NCBI RefSeq assembly: GCF_027923905.1
Contig: NZ_AP026966.1
Coordinates: 3,969,001-4,033,000 of the forward strand
DNA length: 64,000 nucleotides
Direction of reading: 5' to 3'
From: Massilia varians
Lineage (GTDB): Bacteria > Pseudomonadota > Gammaproteobacteria > Burkholderiales > Burkholderiaceae_D
Below the pieces are notes generated by a model. The model did not search any database. It had not been told where the DNA came from and saw only the letters and a list, made by a program, of their open reading frames with translations. Position numbers and translations under genes: made by a program. Shown piece by piece: positions 35,208-43,564 of the stretch; the first letter of the stretch is position 1; each line of letters begins with the position of its first letter.

Positions 35208-36440
35208 ATGAACCGTCATCTTCCTCCATCCGCCACCCGCCTGTACTTCCTCGACTGGGTGCGCATCCTCGCCTTCTTCCTGCTGATCGTCTACCACGTC
35301 GGCATGTACTACGTGAGCTGGGACTGGCACGTGAAGAGTCCTTTTGCCGGGACCGGCCCCGAGCCCTTCATGAAGCTATCCTCCCCATGGCGCCTGAGCC
35401 TGCTGTTCTTCGTGGCCGGCGCCGGTGCCAGCCTCATGCTGCGCAAGCTCGGCGCCGCGTCGTTCGTACGCCGGCGCAGCCTGCGCCTGCTGGTGCCGCT
35501 GGTATTCGGCATGCTGGTAATCGTGCCGCCGCAGCCCTATCTCGAAGTGGTCGAGAAGCTCGGCTATGCGGACGGCTACCGGGCCTTCATGGGACTGTAC
35601 CTGCAGGCCTATGACGGCTTCTGCCGCGAGGACTGCCTGATCCTGCCGACCTGGAACCACCTGTGGTTCGTCGCCTACCTGTGGATCTACACCGTGCTGC
35701 TCGGCGGCCTCGTTGCCGTGCTCGGAGAGCGCTTCGACCGCATCGCCGCGCATGCCGGCGCCTTGCTCCACGGCTGGAAGCTGATCGCACTGCCGGCTGC
35801 GCTGCTGGCCCTGGCACGCATCAACCTGGTCGAGCACTTCCCGACCAACCACGCCGTGGTCGGCGACTGGTACAACCACGCGATGTCCTTCCTGTGCTTC
35901 CTGCTCGGCGCGCTGGTGGCACGCGTCCCGGGGTTCTGGACACGGCCTGCGCTGCTGCGCTGGCACGCGCTCGGCATCGCCGCCACCGGCTGGGCGCTGC
36001 TGCTGATGTGGGATGCGGTGACGTATGAGGTGGTGCCGCGGCAGGTGGTGGCGGTGCTCCGTCCGCTCATGTACGCCGTGTACGCCGTGCTGGCCTGGAG
36101 CGCGATCATGGCCGCCTGCGGTTTCGCCGCGCGTCACCTCGACCGTGACGGCCCTGCGCGGCGCTACCTGAACGAGGCGGTGTTCCCGGTCTACATCCTG
36201 CACCAGACCCTGATCGTCGTGCTGGCGCATGCGATGCAGCCGCTGCGGATCGCCCCGGGCCTGGAAGCCATCCTGTTGATCGTGCTGACCCTGACCCTCA
36301 GCTTCGGCGCATTCGAACTGATCAGGCGAGTGAGCTTGTTGCGGCCGCTGTTCGGGCTCGCGCCCCGCACCCTCGGAACCGCGCCGGCGGCGGAACCGGC
36401 GCCGGCGCAGCCCGCGCATGCGCAGGCCGCCGCCGGCTAG
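35208..36440 (+). CDS. Acyltransferase 3 family membrane protein
   Basis: 410 residues with about ten membrane helices. It opens RLYFLDWVRILAFFLLIVYHVGMYY, where the His in the first helix is the conserved acyltransferase-3 catalytic position. RRRSLRLLVPLVFGM, WNHLWFVAYLWIY and VFPVYILHQTLIV are further family patterns. It resembles OpgC-type glucan-modifying enzymes and probably transfers an acyl group to an envelope glycan. The start at 35208 is chosen for the ribosome-like GAGCG and the normal N-terminus. It follows the broken LytTR gene and may once have been its target. Confidence 0.88.
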   Translation: MNRHLPPSATRLYFLDWVRILAFFLLIVYHVGMYYVSWDWHVKSPFAGTGPEPFMKLSSPWRLSLLFFVAGAGASLMLRKLGAASFVRRRSLRLLVPLVFGMLVIVPPQPYLEVVEKLGYADGYRAFMGLYLQAYDGFCREDCLILPTWNHLWFVAYLWIYTVLLGGLVAVLGERFDRIAAHAGALLHGWKLIALPAALLALARINLVEHFPTNHAVVGDWYNHAMSFLCFLLGALVARVPGFWTRPALLRWHALGIAATGWALLLMWDAVTYEVVPRQVVAVLRPLMYAVYAVLAWSAIMAACGFAARHLDRDGPARRYLNEAVFPVYILHQTLIVVLAHAMQPLRIAPGLEAILLIVLTLTLSFGAFELIRRVSLLRPLFGLAPRTLGTAPAAEPAPAQPAHAQAAAG

Positions 36441-36458
36441 CATCGGCGCCCGTGGCGC

Positions 36459-37007
36459 TCAGTGGGTAGGGGCGCCCTCGGGGCGGCTGCCCTGGCTGCT
36501 GCGGCCCTGCTGCCCGCCTTGCCCCATGCCCGGCTGTGCGCGCTGCGTCTCGCCGTTGGTCCGCGCATACGGATCGGCGACATTGCGCATCGCCTCCTGC
36601 TGGTTGCGGATGCTGCGCTCGGTTTCCTCGGCGGTGGTGCGCACCACCTCGTCGACCAGGGCGCGCGCGGTGCGCGAGGTATTCTGCACGTGCTGCTCGG
36701 TCACGCGCGCCAGCTCGACCTGGGAATCGGCGGCCAGGCGTGCGACGTGCTGCTGGTAGGCGCGCAGCTTCTCGGTGGCGGGCTGGGCCCGGGCCGAGGC
36801 CGCGCTGAACAGCGCGCTCTGGCGCTCGGTGCTGAGCACCTGCTGGCTGGCCAGGGCACCCTCCTCGACCAGGGTCTGGACCAGCTGGATGTTCAGCTCG
36901 CACATCTGCTGGAAAGCGTGGAACATCGATTTGGACATATCGTTGAGAAAGGCGGCCTGCGCCTCCATGTGGGAGCGTACGGCCGGGGTTTGCGGAAAGA
37001 ACACCAT
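36459..37007 (-). CDS. Phasin family protein
   Basis: 182 residues, helical and amphipathic. MVFFPQTPAV is followed by a phasin_2-like core (FLNDMSKSMFHAFQQMCELNIQLVQTLVEEG, SEERQSALFSA-type repeats). The C-terminal tail is rich in Gln/Gly/Arg. Phasins coat polyhydroxyalkanoate granules. GGAGG nine bases before the ATG at 37007 settles the start over the longer frame. No PHA synthase is in the window. The gene is convergent with the acyltransferase gene (18 bases apart). Confidence 0.8.
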   Translation of the reverse strand: MVFFPQTPAVRSHMEAQAAFLNDMSKSMFHAFQQMCELNIQLVQTLVEEGALASQQVLSTERQSALFSAASARAQPATEKLRAYQQHVARLAADSQVELARVTEQHVQNTSRTARALVDEVVRTTAEETERSIRNQQEAMRNVADPYARTNGETQRAQPGMGQGGQQGRSSQGSRPEGAPTH

Positions 37008-37141
37008 GCGTTGACCTCCGTATGTGCTTGCAAAGAAAGGCACGCCACGGTCGGCGAAGCGGACCGTGGCACGAAGGTAGAAGGCTAAAGAGGCTGCCAG
37101 GTGCACGCTTGATGTAAACCAAACGTGCACCCGGCCAGACT

Positions 37142-38035
37142 TCAGCGCCCGGCCGGCCCCGAGGGCAGCTCGGCGCCGCAATCCTTGCAATACTGCGCAG
37201 CGGTGTCGTGACCGGTGCTGCCGCAGGCCTCGCAGGCACGTTCCAGGCGCGCCGGACCGTGGCGGCGGTCGAAGCGGCGCGCCGTCATCTCGGCGGTGAC
37301 GATGCCGGTCGGGACCGCCAGGATGCCCCAGCCGAGCAGCATCATGAACGAGGCGATCGCCTTGCCGAGCGTCGTATGCGGCGTGATGTCGCCGTAGCCG
37401 ACGGTGGTCATGGTGACGACCGCCCAGTACATAGCGGTCGGAATGCTAGTGTAGCCGTGCTCGGGTCCTTCCACCACGTACATGACCGTGCCCAGGATCA
37501 GGACCGCCATCAGCACCACCGACAGGAATACCATGATCTTGCGCCGGCTCGCGGCCAGCGCTTCGCCCAGCCGGGTGTACTCTTCGATGTACAGGGTCAG
37601 CTTGAAAATCCGGAACACGCGCAGCAGGCGCAGGATGCGGATGTCGAGCAGCGCTTCACTGCCCGGCAGCAGCAGCGACACATAGGTCGGCAGCACGGAC
37701 AGCAGGTCGATGATGCCGTAGAAGCTCATGGCGTAGCGCAGCGGGTGGCGCACCGTCAGCAGCCGCGCCAGGTATTCGACCGTAAATAGCAGGGTGAAGA
37801 ACCATTCGAGGGCATGCATCAGGTCCGCATGGCGGCCGCCGATGGCAGGAACGCTGTCGAGCACCACGACCAGGATGCTGAGCAGGATGGCCACCACCAG
37901 CACGATGTCGAAGGTCCGGCCGGCCCGCGTGTCGATGCCGAAGATGACCTGGTGTATCCGCGCACGCCATCCGCCCGGCGGCCCTGCGCTCTCCACCGGA
38001 AGAAAGGCGTCGCGCTGGCGCTTGCCGCGGTTCAT
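37142..38035 (-). CDS. Voltage-gated potassium channel with C-terminal zinc ribbon
   Basis: 297 residues. Six membrane helices are visible, including an S4-like segment with spaced arginines (RILRLLRVFRIFK, 133-145). The pore has the selectivity filter TVGYGD (211-216). After the last helix a short cytoplasmic tail carries CEAC (268-271) and CKDC (283-286), a zinc-ribbon-like set not usual in Kv-type channels. The ATG at 38035 overlaps the stop of the VOC protein gene, so expression is coupled. The physiological role is unknown; homologues in bacteria set membrane potential. Confidence 0.9.
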   Translation of the reverse strand: MNRGKRQRDAFLPVESAGPPGGWRARIHQVIFGIDTRAGRTFDIVLVVAILLSILVVVLDSVPAIGGRHADLMHALEWFFTLLFTVEYLARLLTVRHPLRYAMSFYGIIDLLSVLPTYVSLLLPGSEALLDIRILRLLRVFRIFKLTLYIEEYTRLGEALAASRRKIMVFLSVVLMAVLILGTVMYVVEGPEHGYTSIPTAMYWAVVTMTTVGYGDITPHTTLGKAIASFMMLLGWGILAVPTGIVTAEMTARRFDRRHGPARLERACEACGSTGHDTAAQYCKDCGAELPSGPAGR

Positions 38036-38451
38036 CGCACTGGCGGCCCCTTGAGCTCGACGGTATTGCGCTCGGGGTCGAGCAGGTAGATCGACGGCCC
38101 GTCGCCTTCGGCGCCGTAGCGCATTTCGACGGGGCCGGCGGCGAGCCCGTGCGCCTCCAGGTGGCCCCGGATCGCCGCTTCGTCGAAGGGCTCGACGCGC
38201 AGGCACAGGTGGTCCAGGTTGCGCCCGCCGATGCCTGGCGCCACGCCGCCTTCGCGCCCGAGCTTGCTGTCCACGGGCACCAGGTCGATCAGGGAGTGAC
38301 CTGCGCGCAGCTGGATCAGGCCGATGTCGTCGAGGCGGCGCTCGACCCGGCAGCCCAGCACCTCGCCATAGAAGGCGATCATGGCCTCCAGGTCGGCCAC
38401 GCGCAGCACGATGTGGTCGAGTCCGCGTACGGCGATCGGATTAGTTGGCAT
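38032..38451 (-). CDS. VOC-family (glyoxalase/dioxygenase-like) protein
   Basis: 139 residues in two beta-alpha-beta-beta-beta modules: GLDHIVLRVADLEAMIAFY, then GGRNLDHLCLRVEPFD and YLLDPERNTVELKG. His13 (LDHIVLRV), a second His in LDHLCLRV and Glu in NTVELKG give the usual metal-ligand set. The reaction is unknown. It overlaps the FMN reductase gene by 11 bases and the potassium channel gene by four, so the three are one unit. Confidence 0.88.
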   Translation of the reverse strand: MPTNPIAVRGLDHIVLRVADLEAMIAFYGEVLGCRVERRLDDIGLIQLRAGHSLIDLVPVDSKLGREGGVAPGIGGRNLDHLCLRVEPFDEAAIRGHLEAHGLAAGPVEMRYGAEGDGPSIYLLDPERNTVELKGPPVR

Positions 38452-38995
38452 GGCGCTCGACCCAGGCGGCGAAGGTGTCGATGAAGGTCTGGAAGAAGGC
38501 GCGGCTGGAGTCGTCGATCAGCCGCTCGCCCTCGTACTTGGCCGCCACCTGCCCGACATAGGCTTCCGGTGCCGGCATGCAGGGCATGTCGAGGAAGGGC
38601 AGCATCTGGCGCAGGTGGTGGTTGGCGCCGAAGCCGCCGAGCGCGCCGGGCGAGACGCTGACGACCGCGCAGGGCTTGCCGTTCCAGGCGGCCTTGCCGT
38701 AGGGGCGCGAGCCGACGTCGATCGCATTCTTCAGGGCGCCCGGCACCGAGCGGTTGTATTCCGGCGTGCAGAACAGGATGCCGTCGGCCTGCTTGATGCG
38801 CTCGCGGAAAGCGCTGAAGGCGGCCGGCGGGTTGTCGGTTTCGTCGTCCTGGTTGTACAGCGGCAGGTCGCGGATCTCGACGATCTCCAGGTGCAGGCTG
38901 GCGGGGGCCAGCTCGATCATCGATTGCGCCACCTTGCGGGTGAACGAGTCCTTGCGCAGGCTGCCGACGATGACGGCGATATTCCGGGTAGTCAT
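38441..38995 (-). CDS. NADPH-dependent FMN reductase (ChrR/YieF-like)
   Basis: 184-residue flavodoxin-fold enzyme that reduces FMN, quinones or chromate with NAD(P)H. It shows IAVIVGSLRKDSFTRKVA (phosphate-binding loop), TPEYNRSVPGALKNAIDVGSR (signature of the family) and VSVSPGALGGFGA. AGGAG precedes the ATG at 38995. It leads the reductase-VOC-channel unit. Enzymes of this group protect against quinone or electrophile stress, which gives a possible common theme with the VOC protein. Confidence 0.92.
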   Translation of the reverse strand: MTTRNIAVIVGSLRKDSFTRKVAQSMIELAPASLHLEIVEIRDLPLYNQDDETDNPPAAFSAFRERIKQADGILFCTPEYNRSVPGALKNAIDVGSRPYGKAAWNGKPCAVVSVSPGALGGFGANHHLRQMLPFLDMPCMPAPEAYVGQVAAKYEGERLIDDSSRAFFQTFIDTFAAWVERHAN

Positions 38996-39060
38996 GGTGC
39001 TCCTTTCGGGGTCTCAAAACCCGATGGTAACCATTTTTACAATATTGCGCTGCCGGAGGG

Positions 39061-39369
39061 CTAGATTCGGAGGCGTCTGCGCTCACCGAGGAAGCGCGCC
39101 AGCGCCGCCTTGCTCAGCACCACCACCGGATCGCCGTGCCAGGCGTAGAGGAAGGGCTCGCCGCCCAGGCGGTCGGTCAGCTTGGCGGACAGGAGAAAGC
39201 GCGTGCCCAGCGGATAGCGCGCGAGGTCGGCCAGCGCGCGCGCGCATTGCACCCGCAGCGAGGTCGCGTAAGCCTGCCCGGACACCGGACGGATGCGTAC
39301 CCGCCCAGTGCGCGGATCGATCGCCGACTCGACGGCCACTTCGCGATAGGCCCAGGTTTCGCGCGCCAT
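39061..39369 (-). CDS. Conserved small protein of unknown function
   Basis: 102 residues with segments TWAYREVAVESAIDPRTGRVRIRPVSGQ and YPLGTRFLLSAKLTDRLGGEPFLYAWHGDPVVVLSK in pattern. It has no signal peptide or membrane helix and is basic at the C-terminus. It starts four bases after the MFS transporter stop on the same strand, so it is very likely co-transcribed. I recognise no family. Confidence 0.68.
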   Translation of the reverse strand: MARETWAYREVAVESAIDPRTGRVRIRPVSGQAYATSLRVQCARALADLARYPLGTRFLLSAKLTDRLGGEPFLYAWHGDPVVVLSKAALARFLGERRRLRI

Positions 39370-39373
39370 CCGT

Positions 39374-40636
39374 TCAGCCCTTCGCGGCCGCCAGCGCCGG
39401 GCGGACTACCTTCGCCTCGCGGATCGGCAGGTTGATGAGCGCGGCCGCCAGCGCCAGCAGGATGTCGGCGTACCACATCCAGGTGTAGTCGCCGAAGCGC
39501 ACGAACGACAGGCCGCCCAGCCAGGCGCCGAAGAAGCCGCCGATCTGGTGCGACAGCAGGGTCATGCCGAACAGCGTCGCCAGGTAGCGCATGCCGAACA
39601 GCTTGCCCACCAGGCCGGCGGTAGGCGGCACGGTGGCCAGCCAGGTGAAGCCGAGGGCGCCGGCAAACAGGTAGAAGGTCAGGGCCGTTTTCGGGGCCAG
39701 CAGGTAGAGCACGATCAGCACGGCGCGGCTGGCGTAGATCATGGCCAAGAGCGACTTCATGCGGTAGCGGCTGGCGAGCGCGCCCGCGGCCAGGCTGCCG
39801 GCAATGTTGAACAGGCCGATCAGCGCCAGCGCGGTGGCCGAGACGCCGGCCGGCAGGCCGCACAGCGCGACTTCCTGCGGCAGGTGGGTCACCACGAAGG
39901 CGATGTGGAAGCCGCAGGTAAAGAAACCCAGGTGCAGGCACAGGTAGCTGCGGTCGCGCATGGCCTGGCGCAGCTGTTCAGTGAGGGTGATGCCCGGTAC
40001 GGTTGGGGCACTGGTCGCGGCAGCTGAGGGGCTGGAGGACACCGGCGCAGCTGTTTTCTTGCTGCGCATGCCGAGCGCAAGGGGAATCGTGAGCAGGGTC
40101 GCGGCCGCCATCGTCAGCATCGCCATCACCCAGCCGGCGCCGGCGATGATCGCACCCATCAGCGGCGCGAACACGAACTGGCCGAAGGAGCCGCCGGCAT
40201 TGATGAAGCCGGACGCGAAGGCGCGGCGTTCCGCCGGCAAGCGCTGGGCGGTGGCGCCGATCAGGATCGAGAAGCTCCCGGCCCCTGCCCCGGCGGCGGA
40301 CAGGATGCCCATTGTGAGCAGCAGGCCCCACTCGGAATCCACGAAGGGCGTGGCGGCGGTGCCCGCGGCCAGCATGATGCCGCCGATGACGATGACCCTG
40401 GCCGCCCCGTACTTGTCGGCAATGGCGCCGAACACGGGCTGGGAAGCCCCCCACATGAGCTGGGCCACGGCCATCGCGAAGCTGATGCTGGCCACGCCGA
40501 GGCCGGTAGAAGTATTGATCGGCGATAGGAACAGGCCCGTGGTCAGGCGCGCACCCATCGTGATCATCAGGATCGTGCTCGCGGTCAGGATCAGCATCCA
40601 GGTCGCGCGCGGCGTCATTTCGGTCTGGACCTGCAT
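39374..40636 (-). CDS. Major facilitator superfamily transporter
   Basis: 420 residues with 12 predicted membrane helices. It begins MQVQTEMTPRATWMLILTA. The loop 2-3 motif is GAIADKYGAARVIVIGG, and IIAGAG and the second-half loop (ASRYRMKSLLAMIY) match MFS antiporters or oxalate/formate-type uptake carriers. A hydrophilic Ala/Ser/Pro-rich linker (about 195-215) joins the two halves. The substrate cannot be inferred. It is coupled to the downstream small protein gene. Confidence 0.9.
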   Translation of the reverse strand: MQVQTEMTPRATWMLILTASTILMITMGARLTTGLFLSPINTSTGLGVASISFAMAVAQLMWGASQPVFGAIADKYGAARVIVIGGIMLAAGTAATPFVDSEWGLLLTMGILSAAGAGAGSFSILIGATAQRLPAERRAFASGFINAGGSFGQFVFAPLMGAIIAGAGWVMAMLTMAAATLLTIPLALGMRSKKTAAPVSSSPSAAATSAPTVPGITLTEQLRQAMRDRSYLCLHLGFFTCGFHIAFVVTHLPQEVALCGLPAGVSATALALIGLFNIAGSLAAGALASRYRMKSLLAMIYASRAVLIVLYLLAPKTALTFYLFAGALGFTWLATVPPTAGLVGKLFGMRYLATLFGMTLLSHQIGGFFGAWLGGLSFVRFGDYTWMWYADILLALAAALINLPIREAKVVRPALAAAKG

Positions 40637-40897
40637 GCGTCAGTTCCTCGATCAATGTCTACGCCCGGCAGCTGTTGCTGGCTGGCGGAGGCATTCAGTT
40701 TAGCTGTATGGCGGGGTGTCGGCCAGGATGGGGGTGGCACCGCGCTGGCATTCATGCATTATAGTGCATATACACGCAAATACAGCGTCTTGCCGAAGCT
40801 TGTTGGCCACCCACTCCTGTCGACAGTTTTTACAGCGTGCCTTATCACAGTCGGCGGCAATGAGCTATCTCGTTGATTCCGTTCAATAATTTCCTAA
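40637..40897. other. Intergenic region between divergent MFS and PEP-CTERM genes
   Basis: Together with the promoter that follows, 314 bases carry no gene I can support. An AT-richer part lies around 40755-40790. The region should contain the MFS promoter; no clear -35/-10 pair stands out. Confidence 0.4.
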
Positions 40898-40912
40898 TGG
40901 CAAAATTATTGC
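40898..40912 (+). promoter_or_regulatory. Sigma-54 (RpoN) promoter of the PEP-CTERM gene
   Basis: TGGCAAAATTATTGC holds the invariant GG (40899-40900) and GC (40911-40912) exactly ten bases apart, with TGGC and TTGC matching the -24/-12 consensus. Transcription would start near 40924, giving a leader of about 27 bases with AAGGAG before the ATG at 40951. PEP-CTERM genes in many exopolysaccharide-forming proteobacteria have such promoters under PrsK/PrsR control. Confidence 0.75.
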
Positions 40913-40950
40913 TTAGAAGTAGTAATTATTCCAACGATAAGGAGACTTGC

Positions 40951-41550
40951 ATGAAACTTGGGAAATCCGCTCTGGCTCTCTGCACCTCGCGGTTGATGGC
41001 TGCCTCGGGAGTGGTGGGCGCCGCACCGATCGTCGACCAGGACAACCCGACAACGCTCGGCGGCTTCTGCAGCATGGGTGAGGCCTACTCGTGCGGCCAG
41101 TCCTTCTTCCAGACTGCCGACAACATCTCCGGCGCCGGCATCTTCGTCCACCCGGCCTGGTACACGCCGACGAAAACCGACGTGACGATCGCGATCTTCG
41201 ATGCCATCACCGGTGGCAACGTGCTGGCGCAAGGCACGGCCACCAATGTCGACAGCAGCAGCGGCTGGGTGGACGTGTTCTGGAACCCTGTCGCGCTGTC
41301 ATCCAACACCCAGTATTTCCTGCGCCTGCACGCATCGAACAACGACCTGGTTGCCGCCTATGCTGACAGCGGGTCCTACACGCAGGGCGAGGCCTTCTAT
41401 GACGGCGGTCCTTTCTGGAGCTACGACCTGAGCTTCAGGACCTACTCGAACGTCGATGCGACCGAAGTACCGGAGCCGGCCTCGCTGGGTTTGCTGGGCC
41501 TGGGTCTGCTGGGCGTCGCGGCGAGCCGCCGCAAGCTGCGCAAGCGCTGA
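40951..41550 (+). CDS. PEP-CTERM sorted secreted protein
   Basis: 199 residues. It has an N-terminal signal segment (MKLGKSALALCTSRLMAASG), a beta-rich mature domain, and a C-terminal sorting tail: VPEPASLGLLGLGLLGVAASRRKLRKR in pattern, with the PEP motif, a hydrophobic helix and a basic end. Such proteins are processed by exosortase and usually displayed at the surface together with exopolysaccharide. AAGGAG lies before the ATG at 40951, which decides the start. No exosortase gene is in the window. Expression probably depends on sigma-54. Confidence 0.9.
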   Translation: MKLGKSALALCTSRLMAASGVVGAAPIVDQDNPTTLGGFCSMGEAYSCGQSFFQTADNISGAGIFVHPAWYTPTKTDVTIAIFDAITGGNVLAQGTATNVDSSSGWVDVFWNPVALSSNTQYFLRLHASNNDLVAAYADSGSYTQGEAFYDGGPFWSYDLSFRTYSNVDATEVPEPASLGLLGLGLLGVAASRRKLRKR

Positions 41551-41569
41551 ACACACAGCGCATGCATGG

Positions 41570-41587
41570 CCCGCCCGGTCGGGCGGG
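41570..41587. terminator. GC hairpin between convergent PEP-CTERM and ispF genes
   Basis: A perfect 7-bp stem CCCGCCC/GGGCGGG with loop GGTC fills much of the 44-base gap between two convergent stops. It has no U-run on either side, so it may act as a weak or factor-assisted bidirectional terminator. Confidence 0.4.
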
Positions 41588-41594
41588 TCGGAAA

Positions 41595-42107
41595 TCAAGC
41601 GGGCGCGCGGATCAGCAGGGATACCGCCTCGGCCGCCATGCCCTCCTCGCGCCCGAGGAAGCCCAGCTTCTCGTTGGTCTTGGCCTTGATGTTGACCTGC
41701 TGCGGCGACACACCCAGGTCTTCGGCGATGCGCGAGACCATCTGCGGGATGTGCGGCGCCATTTTCGGCTGCTGGGCGATGATGGTCGCGTCGATGTTGC
41801 CGATGGTGTAGCCGGTCGCCAGCACGCGGTGGGCGACTTCGCGCAGCAGCGTGCGCGAGTCGGCGCCGGCGAACATCGGATCGGTGTCCGGGAAATGCTT
41901 GCCGATGTCGCCCAGGGCCGCCGCGCCCAGCAGCGAATCGATGATCGCATGCAGCAGCACGTCGGCGTCGGAATGGCCGAGCAGGCCGAGACGGTGCGGG
42001 ATGGTCACGCCGCCGACGATGAGCTTGCGCCCTTCGACCAGCGCGTGGCAGTCGTAGCCGGTTCCGATGCGGAACGGCGGAGTGGGATTCCAGGAGGCTT
42101 GTGTCAT
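41595..42107 (-). CDS. ispF: 2-C-methyl-D-erythritol 2,4-cyclodiphosphate synthase
   Basis: Fifth step of the MEP isoprenoid pathway. 170 residues; the metal-binding Asp and His are in GTGYDCHAL, and [19 protein letters not shown] and [10 protein letters not shown] are family signatures. [12 protein letters not shown] lies at the C-terminus. It starts six bases after the ispD stop, in the usual ispD-ispF order. Confidence 0.97.
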   Translation of the reverse strand: MTQASWNPTPPFRIGTGYDCHALVEGRKLIVGGVTIPHRLGLLGHSDADVLLHAIIDSLLGAAALGDIGKHFPDTDPMFAGADSRTLLREVAHRVLATGYTIGNIDATIIAQQPKMAPHIPQMVSRIAEDLGVSPQQVNIKAKTNEKLGFLGREEGMAAEAVSLLIRAPA

Positions 42108-42113
42108 GGTGGT

Positions 42114-42866
42114 TCAGTTGGTTTCGTTATTGGGGTCGGTTCGGTAGGCTGCTAGGTACATCTCGGCGATCCGGATATCGGCAGGCAGCGTGACTTTCAG
42201 GTTGCGGGGATGCCCTTCCACCAACTTGGGGGCCAGTCCCAGCGCTTCAACCGCGCTGGCGTCATCGGTGATGGCGGCCGGGCCCGCGCTGCTGCTCACG
42301 GCGGCATCGAGCGCACGCAGCAGGAGCTGGTAGCGGAACATCTGCGGCGTCTGCGCCAGCCAGAGCCCGTCGCGCGCGACGGTGGCGACCTCGCCCGCGC
42401 TGCTGCGCTTGACCGTGTCGACCACGGGCAGGGCCAGCAGGCCGCCGGCCGGGTGTTCACCCGTTTCGACGATCAGGCGTTCGATGAGTTCCGCGTCCAG
42501 GCCGGGCCGGGCCGCGTCGTGCACCAGGATCCAGTCGTCAAGCGCGATGCTGCCGTGCAGCGCGCGCAGGCCATTGCGGATCGACTCCATGCGGGTGGCG
42601 CCGCCGCAGCGCAGGACGGTCACGCCGCTTGGCGGCACGAGCGCATCGATGTAAGGGTCGCCGGCGCCGACCACCACGTAGGTATGCGCGATCAGCGGGC
42701 TCGAGCGGAAGGCGTCGAGCGTGTGGCGCAGCATGGGCTTGCCGCCGATCTGCAGGTATTGCTTGGGACTGCTTGCCCCCATGCGTGCGCCGACCCCCGC
42801 CGCCGGAATCAGTGCGAAATAGCGCTGCGACGATGGTGGACTGGCTTCTACTGCCGGGTTTGTCAT
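42114..42866 (-). CDS. ispD: 2-C-methyl-D-erythritol 4-phosphate cytidylyltransferase
   Basis: Third step of the MEP pathway: transfers CMP to methylerythritol phosphate. 250 residues with the nucleotide-binding PAAGVGARMGASSPKQYLQI, VVGAGDPYIDALV, VHDAARPGLDAELIERL and QTPQMFRYQLLLRAL. The gene overlaps the preceding HExxH protein gene by four bases and is followed by ispF. It lies at the end of a long minus-strand run headed by the nuo operon. Confidence 0.97.
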   Translation of the reverse strand: MTNPAVEASPPSSQRYFALIPAAGVGARMGASSPKQYLQIGGKPMLRHTLDAFRSSPLIAHTYVVVGAGDPYIDALVPPSGVTVLRCGGATRMESIRNGLRALHGSIALDDWILVHDAARPGLDAELIERLIVETGEHPAGGLLALPVVDTVKRSSAGEVATVARDGLWLAQTPQMFRYQLLLRALDAAVSSSAGPAAITDDASAVEALGLAPKLVEGHPRNLKVTLPADIRIAEMYLAAYRTDPNNETN

Positions 42867-43561
42867 TTTTGCTTGCTTCGTTGTAAAGGGCCAAGCAAAG
42901 ACTGTACCTCACCTCCGCAAACCTTGCCGAGACGGGCATATTCCTGCGGCGAGTCGATTGCCGCCTGCAAGACCTCGACCTTGGCCATCTCGCTTTTAAT
43001 ATAGGGCATCCAGCCGCGGTCGATTTCGCGCTGGAGCAGGTTTTGTGCTTGTCCGATGCGCGCATACAGGGGCTTGTCCTCGAAACGCCGCGCCAGCGCC
43101 TGGCGCACCCGGGCCTCGGCTTGCGGCAGGTAGTCGAGGTAGGCGTTCAGGTGGCGCATCTCGTGGGCCAGCACTTCTTCGTAGGCGCAGGATCCGGGCC
43201 GGAACTCGCGGCTGACGTAGACCACGATCGGCGGGTAGGTGAGCTTGATCTCGATGTGCGGCGCGATGCATTCATAACCGCTGGCCTCGTCGGCCAGCAG
43301 GCGTCCGCCGACACTAATGCTGACGCGCGACTCGGTACGGGTCAGGCCCAGCACCAGCTGGCCCGGGCGCGCCCTGCCCTTCATTGCCGTCAGCGCGCGC
43401 GCGCCGACGCTGTTGTCGATCCGAAAACCGTTCTGGGTGCCGGTCAGCACCGACAGGCTTTCGCCGATCGTGTCCTCGCAGCGTGCCTGGAAGTCGCTGC
43501 GCGGTGCCGCCGAGGCTGCCAGCGCCCACCACCACAGCACCAGCGCCAGCAGCGCTCGCAT
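42863..43561 (-). CDS. Secreted HExxH-containing protein (putative metalloprotease-like)
   Basis: 232 residues with a signal peptide (MRALLALVLWWWALAASA, cleavage near residue 19). A zincin-like HExxH is visible in LAHEMRHLNAYLDYL (His133, Glu134, His137). Cys28, Cys98 and Cys125 could form disulfides. Protease function is inferred from the motif alone; the usual downstream third ligand is not identified. The stop overlaps the ispD start, and the start lies three bases after the NUDIX stop. Confidence 0.75.
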   Translation of the reverse strand: MRALLALVLWWWALAASAAPRSDFQARCEDTIGESLSVLTGTQNGFRIDNSVGARALTAMKGRARPGQLVLGLTRTESRVSISVGGRLLADEASGYECIAPHIEIKLTYPPIVVYVSREFRPGSCAYEEVLAHEMRHLNAYLDYLPQAEARVRQALARRFEDKPLYARIGQAQNLLQREIDRGWMPYIKSEMAKVEVLQAAIDSPQEYARLGKVCGGEVQSLLGPLQRSKQK

Positions 43562-43564
43562 GCC

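Noticed and set aside
39024..39034. Short palindrome ATGGTAACCAT upstream of the FMN reductase gene
   Set aside because: Too short and unsupported by a neighbouring regulator to call an operator.
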